Of a stretch of 64,000 nucleotides of DNA, positions 7,797-20,381 are shown piece after piece (position 1 is the first letter of the stretch; each line of letters starts with the position of its first letter). The DNA comes from Bacteroidota bacterium (GTDB taxonomy: Bacteria; Bacteroidota; Bacteroidia; Flavobacteriales; Schleiferiaceae), in the NCBI GenBank assembly GCA_003385605.1, contig QQUU01000049.1:27719-91718 (forward strand). The letters run 5' to 3'. The translations under genes were made by a program, and so were the position numbers. The notes under the pieces were generated by a model. It was not told the DNA's origin and made no database searches. It saw only the letters and a list, made by a program, of their open reading frames with translations.

Positions 7797-8951
7797 TCAA
7801 GTAGTCCAGTTATTCTCTTTTCCTTCACGGATCGTTGCTAATGCTCGCTCGTAGATCGCCTCGTACTTCGGCACAACAGCATCTATGGAGAATTCTTGGG
7901 CGCGACGATAGGCGTTATCTTTAAACTCTTCGTGCAACCTGGGATTTTGCAATAAGGTTAAACTATGCTCCGCCATCGTTTCTACATCACCAATAGTCGC
8001 CAAGAACCCGGTCTCACCGTGTACATTAACTTCACTGATACCTCCCGCATTCGAACTAATGACCGGTACTTTTGCGGCCATAGCTTCTAGGGCCACCAAA
8101 CCAAAGCTTTCTGTGGATGAAGTCAATAAGAACAAATCCGACATGCATAGCAACCTGCGTATTTCGGAGGTCTTCCCTAAGAATTTTACTTTGGAATAAA
8201 TGCCGAGATCTTTCGCTTGTTGCTCCGCCTTTTCGCGTTCTGGACCCTCACCGATCATCAATAAAATGGCATCTTCTTTCTGCTGTATGCGGAAGAAAAT
8301 CTCGATGATATCTGGAATGCGTTTTACCGGACGCATGTTTGATATGTGTGAAATAACTTTCTCCCCGTTGGGTGCAATCTGAGATTTAATACAAGGTCCA
8401 TCCAAATTGTATAGATCAAGATCAACAAAGTTGGGGACAACTTCGATGTCTTTCTTGATCACAAATGAGCTCAAAGTATCTTCCTTCAAGCTCTGGCTCA
8501 CTGAGGTTACAATATCACTTTTATTGATAGAAAACGTCACGGCCGGCTTGTACGATGGATTCTTACCCACCAAAGTGATGTCCGTACCATGAAGTGTGGT
8601 CACCACAGGGATGTAGATTCGTTTCTCTAACAAGATTTTCTTGGCCATGTACGCCGCATAGGCATGCGGAATGGCATAATGAACGTGAAGTATATCGATG
8701 CCCTCAGTAAGCACCGTATCCACCATTTTAGAACTTAGCGCAAGCTCGTATGGCTGATATTCAAACAACGGGTAATCGTGCACATTCACTTCATGGTAAT
8801 AGATATTCGGCTCGAGAATATCCAAACGAACGGGCTGGCTGTAGGTAATGAAATGAACTTCATGGCCCTTTTTGGCCATCTGAATACCAAGTTCAGTTGC
8901 GACCACCCCTGAGCCGCCGAATGTGGGGTAACATACGACACCTATTTTCAT
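7797..8951 (-). CDS. bshA: N-acetyl-alpha-D-glucosaminyl L-malate synthase BshA
   Basis: A 384-residue GT4-type glycosyltransferase that joins UDP-GlcNAc to L-malate, the first step of bacillithiol synthesis. The N-terminus MKIGVVCYPTFGGSGVVATE is diagnostic for BshA, with the glycine-rich loop that binds the donor. The block LHVHYAIPHAYAAYMA and the C-terminal EX7E-type region (SSTESFGLVALEAMAA) are also present. Length matches the family (about 380). It starts 15 bases after the GH3/beta-lactamase fusion gene on the same strand, an arrangement often seen in flavobacteria. BshB and BshC are not in the window. Confidence 0.95.
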   Translation of the reverse strand: MKIGVVCYPTFGGSGVVATELGIQMAKKGHEVHFITYSQPVRLDILEPNIYYHEVNVHDYPLFEYQPYELALSSKMVDTVLTEGIDILHVHYAIPHAYAAYMAKKILLEKRIYIPVVTTLHGTDITLVGKNPSYKPAVTFSINKSDIVTSVSQSLKEDTLSSFVIKKDIEVVPNFVDLDLYNLDGPCIKSQIAPNGEKVISHISNMRPVKRIPDIIEIFFRIQQKEDAILLMIGEGPEREKAEQQAKDLGIYSKVKFLGKTSEIRRLLCMSDLFLLTSSTESFGLVALEAMAAKVPVISSNAGGISEVNVHGETGFLATIGDVETMAEHSLTLLQNPRLHEEFKDNAYRRAQEFSIDAVVPKYEAIYERALATIREGKENNWTT

Positions 8952-8966
8952 GCACTAAAAATACTT

Positions 8967-11861
8967 TTAATTCAACGACTCATAAAGAGCCGCTTGAATA
9001 TTTGTCCGGATATCGTATTTGCTCAATTTCCAGTTCTCCATATCTGGGTACGTTCTATTGCTCAAAAAGATATAGAGAAGCTCCTCCTCAGGATCCATCC
9101 AAACCATTGTACCAGTAAAACCGGTGTGACCAAAACTTTGTTTAGAAGCGCAGGTACAACTAGGACCTGGTCCATCGTCCAACTGCGGACGGTCAAAACC
9201 CAATCCCCGTCGATTCTTTAACTCGCAAAAGGCACAAGCGGTAAACTTGTCAATGGTCCCTTTTTCGAGATACTTTACGCCTCCATATTCACCGCCCCAC
9301 AGGTACATCTGCATCATTTTAGCCAATGAATTAGTGTTCGAGAATAGACCTGCATGCCCGGCGACTCCGCCCATCATCGCTGCACCCATGTCATGGACAT
9401 TACCCTGTACTGTTGTATTTCGCCAATACCCGTCTTTCTCGGTAGGCACTATTTCCTCCAAACTAAATCCTTTTTCCAAAGGCTTGTAGGTCAATCTCGA
9501 AGCTCCCAAGGGTGCATAGAACGTGGTCTGTACCCACGTATCTAGGGCCTCGTTATTTCGTTTCTCCAGCATGCGCTGAAACAAGTAATAGCCCAAATCT
9601 GAATAGCGGTAGTCGTTGCCCTGGAGTTCACTTTGCTCCAACATGGCATACATAGTATCGCGAATTTCCGGGCGCAAGTAAAGCTCATCCGTAACCTTAA
9701 TAGCACCTGGTGTATTACTACTCACGTACCAAAAGGCCTTCGCTGAATCGGTCTCGATGGTTCTCAAATAATACGGGATCCAAGCAGGCAAACCGCTCTG
9801 ATGTGCCAACACATCTTCTAACACTAGATTACCTTTATCTGATGAGGCCAATTCTGGTAATTGTTGTCCCACAGTGCTCTCTAAAAGCAGCGGCTGTTTC
9901 TCATACCAATGCATCACTCCTGGCAAGGTGGCCGTGATTTTTGTGACCGAGGCGAGGTCGTAGAGATCCGTCCAATCAACGGCTTTTTTTTTATCGTAAC
10001 TGTGGTGCCCAAAGGACTTGTCATAAATCACAGTACCGCCTCGTGCTACCAAAATCTGCCCTCCGGGCGTTGCCTCTTTTGAAATAGCGAATTCCATAAT
10101 GGAATCCACCTTAAGTAACTGCTCGCTACGAACGCCTACTTCCGAAGGTAGTCCGTACCCCAAGCGCTTGATGCTTTCGCTCTTAAGACCGCTGCCCTGA
10201 GCGCCCCAATGGCCTAGCTCGACCGGCAACTTACCCTTCGTCGCGCGAGCACCAAACAAGAATTGCGGTGCTAATTTCTGTGCCGCGGCATTGTTTTCAT
10301 ACATCACCAGCACTTTTGTGTTCTCGCCCAATTCCGGATAGGTCAATAATCCATAAGGATTGGCAAAGTGCAATACGTAAATAGGCTTTCCAGCCGCCTG
10401 TAATCCGGAAATCAATGCCTTCTCGCTCGAGGTGAGCTTGTACCTGCGCCATGGATTTTTAGGATCTTGATGGAAACTTAAAACAATAGCCTCATGGCGC
10501 AAAAGACCCTTGGGGGCGACGCCTATGAAATGGTCAAAGTTGGCGTAGCGATCGAGGTATTCGTTCAGGACGTTTACCTCAGGATTGGTCCCGATCGCAA
10601 TGTGAGCGAAAGTGCCCTCAACGCTTTGAATAGGAAAAGGTGCCGTTCCTTTATCGAGTAAGGTAGCTGCATCGCGAATCAGTCGGAAGGTCAACTCATC
10701 GTTAGGTGCAGTGGCGTCGGGGTAGCGGGAAGATAATTCACTGGATAGTGAAGCGTCTTTGGCCCACGCCCAGTGCTGCCAGCTCGAAGAATTTTCTTTT
10801 GCGTTAAGAATACGACGTACACGCTGATCGAGTACTGCCTCGCTCAGTTCACCGCTTTTAAAAGCAGCAACGAGCTGTTTCGAAGCTTTGGGCACATCCA
10901 TGGCAAAGAGTAGAATATCATTGCCGGCTTTGAATGCTTCAATTTCCAATTGGCCCACGGGAGCAAACTCACTGACTCCTTTCATATTCAGCGCATCTGT
11001 CAGTACCAAACCGTCGTAGCCCCACTCCTTGCGCAGTATATCATTAATGACCTTGGAGCTCAAGCTCGTTGGTTTGCCTGAAGGTTCTAAGGAAGGGATG
11101 TTCAAATGTGCCACCATGATCGAACCGATACCGTTTTGAAGGGCCGATTGAAAGGGCACCCACTCCACCTCCTTTAACTCCTCAAGCGTTCTATCTACCA
11201 CAGGCAGGGTCTTATGACTGTCCGATTGGGTATCGCCATGGCCCGGGAAATGTTTTCCACTTGCCAATACACCGGCTCCCTCCATTCCGCGCGTTAAAGC
11301 GAGTCCTCTTTTACTTACTTCAAGGGGATCTGACCCAAAAGAGCGCGCACCGATGATTGGGTTTTTTGGGTTTGTATTGACATCTAAGACCGGTGAGAAG
11401 CTCATATGAACCCCTGTTTTGTGACTTTCATAAGCCAACGCTTCGCCCAAATCTTCCACTAAATCCATGTTTTGAACGGCACCAACAGTCAAAGAAGTTG
11501 GGAACTTATAAGTACTATCTAAACGCATTGCTTGGCCCCATTCAGCGTCCTGGCCCACCAATAAGGGAAGTTTTGAAGCCGCTTGTAAGCGCTCTACCAA
11601 TTTCTTTTGACGCTCCGGACCGCCCTGCATCACAATGACTCCGCCTATACCGAAATTCTCGACCAAAGATTCGAGGTAGGCTTGATGCTTCTCATCCTTG
11701 TTGCTGTAGGCAGCGACCATGAATAATTGGCCGACTTTCTCCTCTAAACTCATGGTTTCCAAAAGACTATCCACCTTTGAAGCGGCCTCTAACGACTGTG
11801 CTTGAAGGGATAATGCAGGCAAGAAGTGTATGAAAAAAAGGATATATAGATGACGCTTCAT
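8967..11861 (-). CDS. Glycoside hydrolase family 3 / serine beta-lactamase-like fusion protein
   Basis: A 964-residue exported two-enzyme protein. Met at 11861 starts a classical signal peptide (MKRHLYILFFIHFLPALSLQ followed by AQ). The first half is a family 3 beta-N-acetylhexosaminidase (NagZ-like) with the motif KHFPGHGDTQSDSH near residue 200. The second half is a class C beta-lactamase/penicillin-binding-protein-type serine hydrolase with SVTK near residues 637-640 and a downstream YSD. Together these suggest cleavage of muropeptides in the periplasm (sugar plus peptide or ester), by inference. The upstream in-frame start at 11975 is rejected because it lacks the signal peptide and runs into the divergent gene region. 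It probably shares a transcript with bshA. Confidence 0.93.
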   Translation of the reverse strand: MKRHLYILFFIHFLPALSLQAQSLEAASKVDSLLETMSLEEKVGQLFMVAAYSNKDEKHQAYLESLVENFGIGGVIVMQGGPERQKKLVERLQAASKLPLLVGQDAEWGQAMRLDSTYKFPTSLTVGAVQNMDLVEDLGEALAYESHKTGVHMSFSPVLDVNTNPKNPIIGARSFGSDPLEVSKRGLALTRGMEGAGVLASGKHFPGHGDTQSDSHKTLPVVDRTLEELKEVEWVPFQSALQNGIGSIMVAHLNIPSLEPSGKPTSLSSKVINDILRKEWGYDGLVLTDALNMKGVSEFAPVGQLEIEAFKAGNDILLFAMDVPKASKQLVAAFKSGELSEAVLDQRVRRILNAKENSSSWQHWAWAKDASLSSELSSRYPDATAPNDELTFRLIRDAATLLDKGTAPFPIQSVEGTFAHIAIGTNPEVNVLNEYLDRYANFDHFIGVAPKGLLRHEAIVLSFHQDPKNPWRRYKLTSSEKALISGLQAAGKPIYVLHFANPYGLLTYPELGENTKVLVMYENNAAAQKLAPQFLFGARATKGKLPVELGHWGAQGSGLKSESIKRLGYGLPSEVGVRSEQLLKVDSIMEFAISKEATPGGQILVARGGTVIYDKSFGHHSYDKKKAVDWTDLYDLASVTKITATLPGVMHWYEKQPLLLESTVGQQLPELASSDKGNLVLEDVLAHQSGLPAWIPYYLRTIETDSAKAFWYVSSNTPGAIKVTDELYLRPEIRDTMYAMLEQSELQGNDYRYSDLGYYLFQRMLEKRNNEALDTWVQTTFYAPLGASRLTYKPLEKGFSLEEIVPTEKDGYWRNTTVQGNVHDMGAAMMGGVAGHAGLFSNTNSLAKMMQMYLWGGEYGGVKYLEKGTIDKFTACAFCELKNRRGLGFDRPQLDDGPGPSCTCASKQSFGHTGFTGTMVWMDPEEELLYIFLSNRTYPDMENWKLSKYDIRTNIQAALYESLN

Positions 11862-11888
11862 GGAGTCGTAAAAATGGCTTGAGGTTAT

Positions 11889-11896
11889 TACCTTTG
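11889..11896 (+). promoter_or_regulatory. Promoter -7 of the small membrane protein-mutL unit
   Basis: TACCTTTG is an exact TAnnTTTG match 23 bases before the ATG at 11919 and the likely start of the five-gene plus-strand cluster. Confidence 0.6.
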
Positions 11897-11918
11897 AGAA
11901 AGGAGAAGTTAAGACAAT

Positions 11919-12194
11919 ATGGGATTTTTCGCACGTAATCAACCTCGCGGTTTTCAACATCAAGCACGCTTTCACGACGAGCGTAAAGAGCGCTTAAAAT
12001 TGTTAGAACGTCCGGAAGGTGAAGACGAAATTCCATTTGACAATAAAGAGAAGTACAGACAGCGCCTAAGAGACAACTGGGATTTACGCCGGGCTCAAAG
12101 TGCAGGGAAAAGCGACGGTTATGCCAAGCGCTTGTTGTACAGTCTCGCCTTCCTACTATTACTACTGTTTTTTGCCGCTAAATTCCTTTTATGA
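11919..12194 (+). CDS. Small C-terminally anchored membrane protein upstream of mutL
   Basis: A 91-residue protein with a long charged N-terminal part (MGFFARNQPRGFQHQARF, rich in Arg, Lys and Glu) and one hydrophobic C-terminal helix (about residues 71-90, LLYSLAFLLLLLFFAAKF). Similar small proteins precede mutL in many flavobacteria and are sometimes mislabelled 'riboflavin synthase subunit beta'; nothing here supports that label. The stop overlaps the mutL start by four bases (ATGA), so translation is probably coupled. The function is unknown. Confidence 0.8.
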   Translation: MGFFARNQPRGFQHQARFHDERKERLKLLERPEGEDEIPFDNKEKYRQRLRDNWDLRRAQSAGKSDGYAKRLLYSLAFLLLLLFFAAKFLL

Positions 12195-14005
12195 CCGCAC
12201 TAATCTCCGTTCTTCCAGACCACGTTGCCAATCAGATTGCTGCGGGTGAGGTTGTTCAACGGCCTGCCTCTGTGGTGAAGGAATTGTTGGAAAACAGCAT
12301 TGATGCCGGGGCAACGAAAATCACCTTAAGCCTTACTGGCGCAGGTAAAACTGCCATTGTTGTCACAGATAACGGAAGCGGAATGAATGCGACCGATGCC
12401 GAGCTTTGCTTTCGTCGCCATGCCACCTCGAAGATTTCTTCTGCCGAGGATTTGTTCAAATTGAATACGCGCGGATTTAGAGGGGAAGCTATGGCGTCTA
12501 TTGCTGCTGTAGCCCATGTGCAACTCAAGACGAATACTGCGGGCAGCGAAATGGGAACCTCATTAAAGCTCGAGGATGGTAAAATCACTGCGAATTTGCC
12601 GTATCCTGGACCTCAAGGAAGTATTGTGGAGGTTCGAAATTTGTTTTACAACGTTCCTGCTAGACGAAAATTTCTAAAGAACGATAGAATAGAACTAAGG
12701 CATTGCATTGATGAATTTCATCGTGTAGCCTTGGTGCATTCAGATATCGAATGGGTATTGAAGAGCGACGAAAAGGTGCTCTTTCATCTGATGCCCGAAA
12801 ACTCACGGAGGCGAATTAGTGCCATTTTTGGGCGGAAATTCGATGAAAAATTGGTCCCGATCAGTGAAGACACCAATGTGGTCAAAGTGACTGGATTTGT
12901 GCTAAAGCCTGAGTTTGCCAAGAAAAAACGTGGCGAGCAGTTCTTCTTCGTCAATGGAAGGTTTATTAAATCTCCGTACTTACATAATGCGCTCCGAGAA
13001 GCTTTTGAAGAAGTGCTCAGTGCAGAACACCACCCGGGATATTTTCTTTTCCTAGAAGTAGATCCGAACGGGCTTGATGTAAATATTCATCCTACAAAAA
13101 CGGAAGTGAAATTTGAAGATGAACGCGCCATTTACGCTGTTTTACGCAGTGCCGCGCGTCATGCCATAGGACAGTTTAATGTAGCCCCTGCCATTGACTT
13201 TAATTCTGAGGTCAGTTTCTCTGTACCACCGATGCCCAAGGGACACATTCCGCCTCAACCAAAAATTCGAGTTAATCCAAATTTCAATCCTTTTGAACCG
13301 GACAATGGCATCAGCCGACCGCAGCTTCGAACACCAGACGAACAGTACGAGAGGATCAAAACAGAGAAGTTACTCAACACCAACCCTGAGCTTGAGGTAC
13401 CGGCATTGAGTAATTCCGTGGAGCAGTTTTGGTCCGAAGAAGACCAAATTAACCTCAGCGAACAAATGCCCAAAGTATTGGCCTGGGGAAAGTATATGGT
13501 CACCGTATTGGGAAATAAGCTTTTACTTATCGATACCAAGCAGGCTCAGATACGAGTGCAGTTCGATCAAATTTGGTCGAAGCTTCAAGGTGCCAGCGTA
13601 GCCTCGCAACAATTACTATTTCCTGCCACCATGCAAATTACCCCTGCCGATGCGCTCTTGCTCGAGGAATATGCAAGCGCCTTTGCCGTTACAGGGTTTG
13701 ACTGGAACTTAAGTGCCGATCGAAGCAGTGTAGAAATTGTTGGTGCGCCTGTCGTATTGGCAGCGGAAGAGGCATTGGGCGCTATGGAACGGTTTATGGA
13801 TGAACTCGGCAATATGGAAGATGTGAGTGAATCCAAACTATTGAAGGCGTTCGCTCTTGAATTGGCCACAAAATCCGCGAAAGGCACGGTGAATAAAGAG
13901 GCCATGGAACACCTTAGAGAACAGTTGTTCAGCAGTACTAATCCAAGCATAGGACCGAACGGCAAAAAAATAATCACTGAACTCCAACAGGAGGATCTTG
14001 TTTAA
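12191..14005 (+). CDS. mutL: DNA mismatch repair protein MutL, degenerate C-terminal endonuclease motifs
   Basis: A 604-residue GHKL ATPase that couples MutS mismatch recognition to strand removal. The N-terminal ATPase is complete: ELLENSIDAGA, DNGSGM and TRGFRGEAMASIAAV, then NVPARRKF. The C-terminal dimerisation domain is recognisable (LFPATMQITPADALLLEEY), but the metal-dependent endonuclease motif DQHAxxE reads DTKQAQIR starting at D448, and the zinc-site motifs near the C-terminus read ATKSAKG and GPNGKK. Nicking activity is therefore unlikely. The start is fixed by the ATGA overlap with the preceding gene. A rhomboid gene follows after five bases. Confidence 0.95.
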   Translation: MTALISVLPDHVANQIAAGEVVQRPASVVKELLENSIDAGATKITLSLTGAGKTAIVVTDNGSGMNATDAELCFRRHATSKISSAEDLFKLNTRGFRGEAMASIAAVAHVQLKTNTAGSEMGTSLKLEDGKITANLPYPGPQGSIVEVRNLFYNVPARRKFLKNDRIELRHCIDEFHRVALVHSDIEWVLKSDEKVLFHLMPENSRRRISAIFGRKFDEKLVPISEDTNVVKVTGFVLKPEFAKKKRGEQFFFVNGRFIKSPYLHNALREAFEEVLSAEHHPGYFLFLEVDPNGLDVNIHPTKTEVKFEDERAIYAVLRSAARHAIGQFNVAPAIDFNSEVSFSVPPMPKGHIPPQPKIRVNPNFNPFEPDNGISRPQLRTPDEQYERIKTEKLLNTNPELEVPALSNSVEQFWSEEDQINLSEQMPKVLAWGKYMVTVLGNKLLLIDTKQAQIRVQFDQIWSKLQGASVASQQLLFPATMQITPADALLLEEYASAFAVTGFDWNLSADRSSVEIVGAPVVLAAEEALGAMERFMDELGNMEDVSESKLLKAFALELATKSAKGTVNKEAMEHLREQLFSSTNPSIGPNGKKIITELQQEDLV

Positions 14006-14010
14006 ATGAT

Positions 14011-14742
14011 ATGATCGCACAGCAACGCTTTAGCCTCATGCCCACAGTAGTGAAGAACCTACTCATTATCAATGGCTTGTTCTTCATGGGGATGATTAGC
14101 TTCCGTTCCACATTTGGAGTGGACATCACCCAGTGGTTGGGTCTGTATTATCCAGCAAGCGAAAGTTTTATTCCGTCGCAGCTCGTCACGCACATGTTCA
14201 TGCATGGAAATATTGGACACATTGCTTCCAATATGATTATGCTCTGGTTCTTGGGCAGTGCTATGGAGAATTATTGGGGATCGCAGAGATTCTTGATTTA
14301 TTATATGCTTACCGGTTTGGGTGCTAGTGCGCTACAGATTGCCGTAAATGCCTATGAATATTATTCATTAGCTGCGAGCGTTAGTCCGGAAAACCTACAA
14401 GTGGTGGTCACCGAAGGGGCTGAACTCATAGAACGAGGGTACAACTACACCAACAGCACGATGGGGGCTTTAAATAGATTGCTCAACACGCCTATGGTCG
14501 GGGCATCAGGTGCCGTATTCGGCGTACTGCTTGCCTTTGGTATGACCTTCCCCAACCAAGTGATTTACTTGAATTTCTTCTTCCCGATTAAGGCGAAATA
14601 TTTCGTTATTGGCTATGGGTTGCTCGAACTTTACAACGGTTTTGCAACGAGCAATAGCGGCATTGCGCATTTTGCCCATCTCGGCGGTATGTTATTTGGC
14701 TTTTTGTTAATACGCAGGTGGCGTAAAACCAGATACCTTTAA
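14011..14742 (+). CDS. Rhomboid family intramembrane serine protease
   Basis: A 243-residue multi-spanning membrane protein. The rhomboid catalytic dyad is present: GASGAVFG with Ser166, and His223 in AHFAHLGGM. The N-terminal HMFMHGNIGHIASNM block is the loop with the conserved HxxxN histidines. It cleaves transmembrane helices within the bilayer; the substrates are unknown. It has an unusually long loop between helices (about residues 105-160). It lies five bases after mutL and 21 bases before a second rhomboid gene, forming a tandem pair in one operon. Bacteroidota often carry this pair beside mutL. Confidence 0.93.
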   Translation: MIAQQRFSLMPTVVKNLLIINGLFFMGMISFRSTFGVDITQWLGLYYPASESFIPSQLVTHMFMHGNIGHIASNMIMLWFLGSAMENYWGSQRFLIYYMLTGLGASALQIAVNAYEYYSLAASVSPENLQVVVTEGAELIERGYNYTNSTMGALNRLLNTPMVGASGAVFGVLLAFGMTFPNQVIYLNFFFPIKAKYFVIGYGLLELYNGFATSNSGIAHFAHLGGMLFGFLLIRRWRKTRYL

Positions 14743-14763
14743 GCAACCACTATACCAGTATTC

Positions 14764-15681
14764 ATGAGCAGTTTATTTGAAAGAGCGAAATACGATGCCT
14801 TCAAGGGAGATTACTTGACGCGTTTGCTTTACCTGAATATTTCGGTATTTCTACTTTTCGCGTTGACCAATGCCTTTACTAGTCTGTTTACTGGGAACTT
14901 TGGCTTAATACCAAATCTCGCAGACGATTTACTCGCTCTTCCCTCAGATCCGTTGAGGCTGCTCCTAAGACCTTGGACCATCTTGACGTACATGTTTACG
15001 CACTTTGGCTTCCGTCACATACTCTTCAACATGATCGTGCTCTACTTCTCAGGGAAGATCTTGATGGAGTACCTCGGTGAAAAGAGAATGCTCGCCCTAT
15101 ATATCTACGGCGGCATTGGTGGTGGTCTTTTGTACATCATGCTCTACAACCTGAGCCCGATACTTGGTCAAGGTTCTATGGTAGGTGCTAGTGCAGGATG
15201 TATTGCTGTTTTGGTCGCCGGCGCATTGTACATGCCACAGATGCCTGTAAGATTGTGGGGCATCTTCGAAATCAAATATTGGATGCTAGCAGCGGGTATT
15301 GTAACGCTCGATGTCTTGAATCTGACTGGATCAAACGCTGGAGGTCATATCGCGCACCTTGGTGGGGCCATTGTTGCCTTTTTCTTCATTCGGAGCATGC
15401 GACAAGGACACGAGTGGAACGTTTACCTCTTTCAGATCATTGATGCGGTAAGAAATATGCTCTTCCGTCCAAAGTCAAAAAAGAAGCGCCGAGGATTCAG
15501 TTTTGGTGAAAGCAGCTATGTCAAATACGAGGAAGTGAAAAAGCCAAAAGGCGCCTCTACCAAATCGAGCCAAGACACCGCTAAGATGGACACCATACTC
15601 GATAAAATCAAAGAAAAAGGCTACGACAGCTTATCCAAGGAGGAAAAGGCCTACTTATTCAAGATTTCTAACGAAGAGTGA
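14764..15681 (+). CDS. Rhomboid family intramembrane serine protease with cytosolic tail
   Basis: A 305-residue protein. The catalytic Ser143 lies in GASAG and His198 in HIAHLGGA; the HFGFRHILFNMIVL block supplies the conserved His/Asn. Six predicted membrane helices are followed by a basic, soluble C-terminal extension of about 90 residues (PKSKKKRRGFSFG...). This extension ends in the motif LDKIKEKGYDSLSKEEKAYL, seen in many Bacteroidota rhomboid proteins. It is the second of two tandem rhomboids. The next gene's GTG overlaps its stop codon (GTGA). Confidence 0.92.
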   Translation: MSSLFERAKYDAFKGDYLTRLLYLNISVFLLFALTNAFTSLFTGNFGLIPNLADDLLALPSDPLRLLLRPWTILTYMFTHFGFRHILFNMIVLYFSGKILMEYLGEKRMLALYIYGGIGGGLLYIMLYNLSPILGQGSMVGASAGCIAVLVAGALYMPQMPVRLWGIFEIKYWMLAAGIVTLDVLNLTGSNAGGHIAHLGGAIVAFFFIRSMRQGHEWNVYLFQIIDAVRNMLFRPKSKKKRRGFSFGESSYVKYEEVKKPKGASTKSSQDTAKMDTILDKIKEKGYDSLSKEEKAYLFKISNEE

Positions 15682-16728
15682 GAAAACGCCGTTTCATACT
15701 CACCTGGATCAACCGCCTCCTGCTCTTAGGTACTTTGGTGAGTGGATTAGGGTCCTTATTACCGGCCAACATCTTTGCTGGAGCTAGTTTGCTTTCGTTG
15801 ATTTTCCCAACGTTGATCGTACCTCATTTCGTATTGCTTTTAGTGACCCTTCGAATTTCAAAGAAGCGCATTTTACCAAATTTGATCGGGATTGCCTTGA
15901 CGCTTATTCCTGCCCTAGCGCAGTTCCCGTTTACCAAACCAAAGGATCAGCCTCAAGATTGCCTTCGCATCGCCACCTACAATGTGCGTGCTTTTTACCA
16001 AGGCTTGGATGCTCCTGAGAAAATGAACACTTGGGCGGAAAGGGAGAATATCGACGTGCTCTGTTTGCAGGAGGTGCGACGACCCAGTCATAAACCGCTA
16101 GAGAAATCATTTAGCCACGTAGCTTTTGCTCCTAAAATCAGCAGATACAGCGTTGGGATTTTCTCCAAATACCCCATCATACACACGGAGCCCCTAACTT
16201 TTTCCTATGTGGAGCAAGGCAAGAGGTACCCTACTCGCAGTGCTGGATTGGCTGATATAGTACTTCCTTGGGATACTGTTCGATTCATCAATGTTCACTT
16301 AAACTCTACAGGTGTACAGGACGGCGATATGGAGGTCGCACCGAGTACAGAAGAATTGCTGGAGCGCGGAAAGCAAATCGCGCGAAAATTAGCCGGCTCT
16401 GATCGAACAAGAGGACTTCAGAGTAAATCCATCCTAGAGTGGATTGAAGAAAGTCCTCATCCTGTGGTGCTCTGTGGCGACTTCAACAGTGTACCAGGAG
16501 GGAATCTCTATGCAAGGCTTCTGTTACATCTAGAAGACCCGTACATCTTCAAAGGCTCCGGAAAAATGGGAAGCTTTGAACCGTTGAAGCGCAGGTACTT
16601 ACCTATTCGTATCGATTGGACATTGCATTCAGAAGGCATTGAAAGCTACGATCAACACATAGACCACATCAACCTCAGTGATCATTACCCTTTGGTTACC
16701 ACCATTGGTCCTCCTATCGAAGAAAAGG

Positions 16729-16748
<20 letters not shown>
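15678..16748 (+). CDS. Membrane-anchored endonuclease/exonuclease/phosphatase family protein
   Basis: A 356-residue protein starting with GTG, overlapping the upstream stop by four bases. The first 85 residues hold two or three hydrophobic helices (membrane anchor). From about residue 98 it is an EEP-fold hydrolase: RIATYNVRAF, the metal-binding Glu in CLQEVRRP, the catalytic HxN-type strand FINVHLNSTG, CGDFNSVPGG and the terminal SDHYPLV. Nucleic acid, phosphoinositide or sphingolipid substrates are all possible for this fold and cannot be separated here. It is the last gene of the plus-strand mutL cluster and runs 20 bases into the end of the convergent peptide-binding protein gene. Confidence 0.88.
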
Positions 16749-20287
<3,539 letters not shown>

Positions 20288-20381
20288 CTACCCTTTTATC
20301 CCCTCCCAGCGGGGTGCACTTACCAACATTGTTATTAACATTCTCGCGGGTTACAGCGAAAATGAAGCGCCTTCTTTGGAA

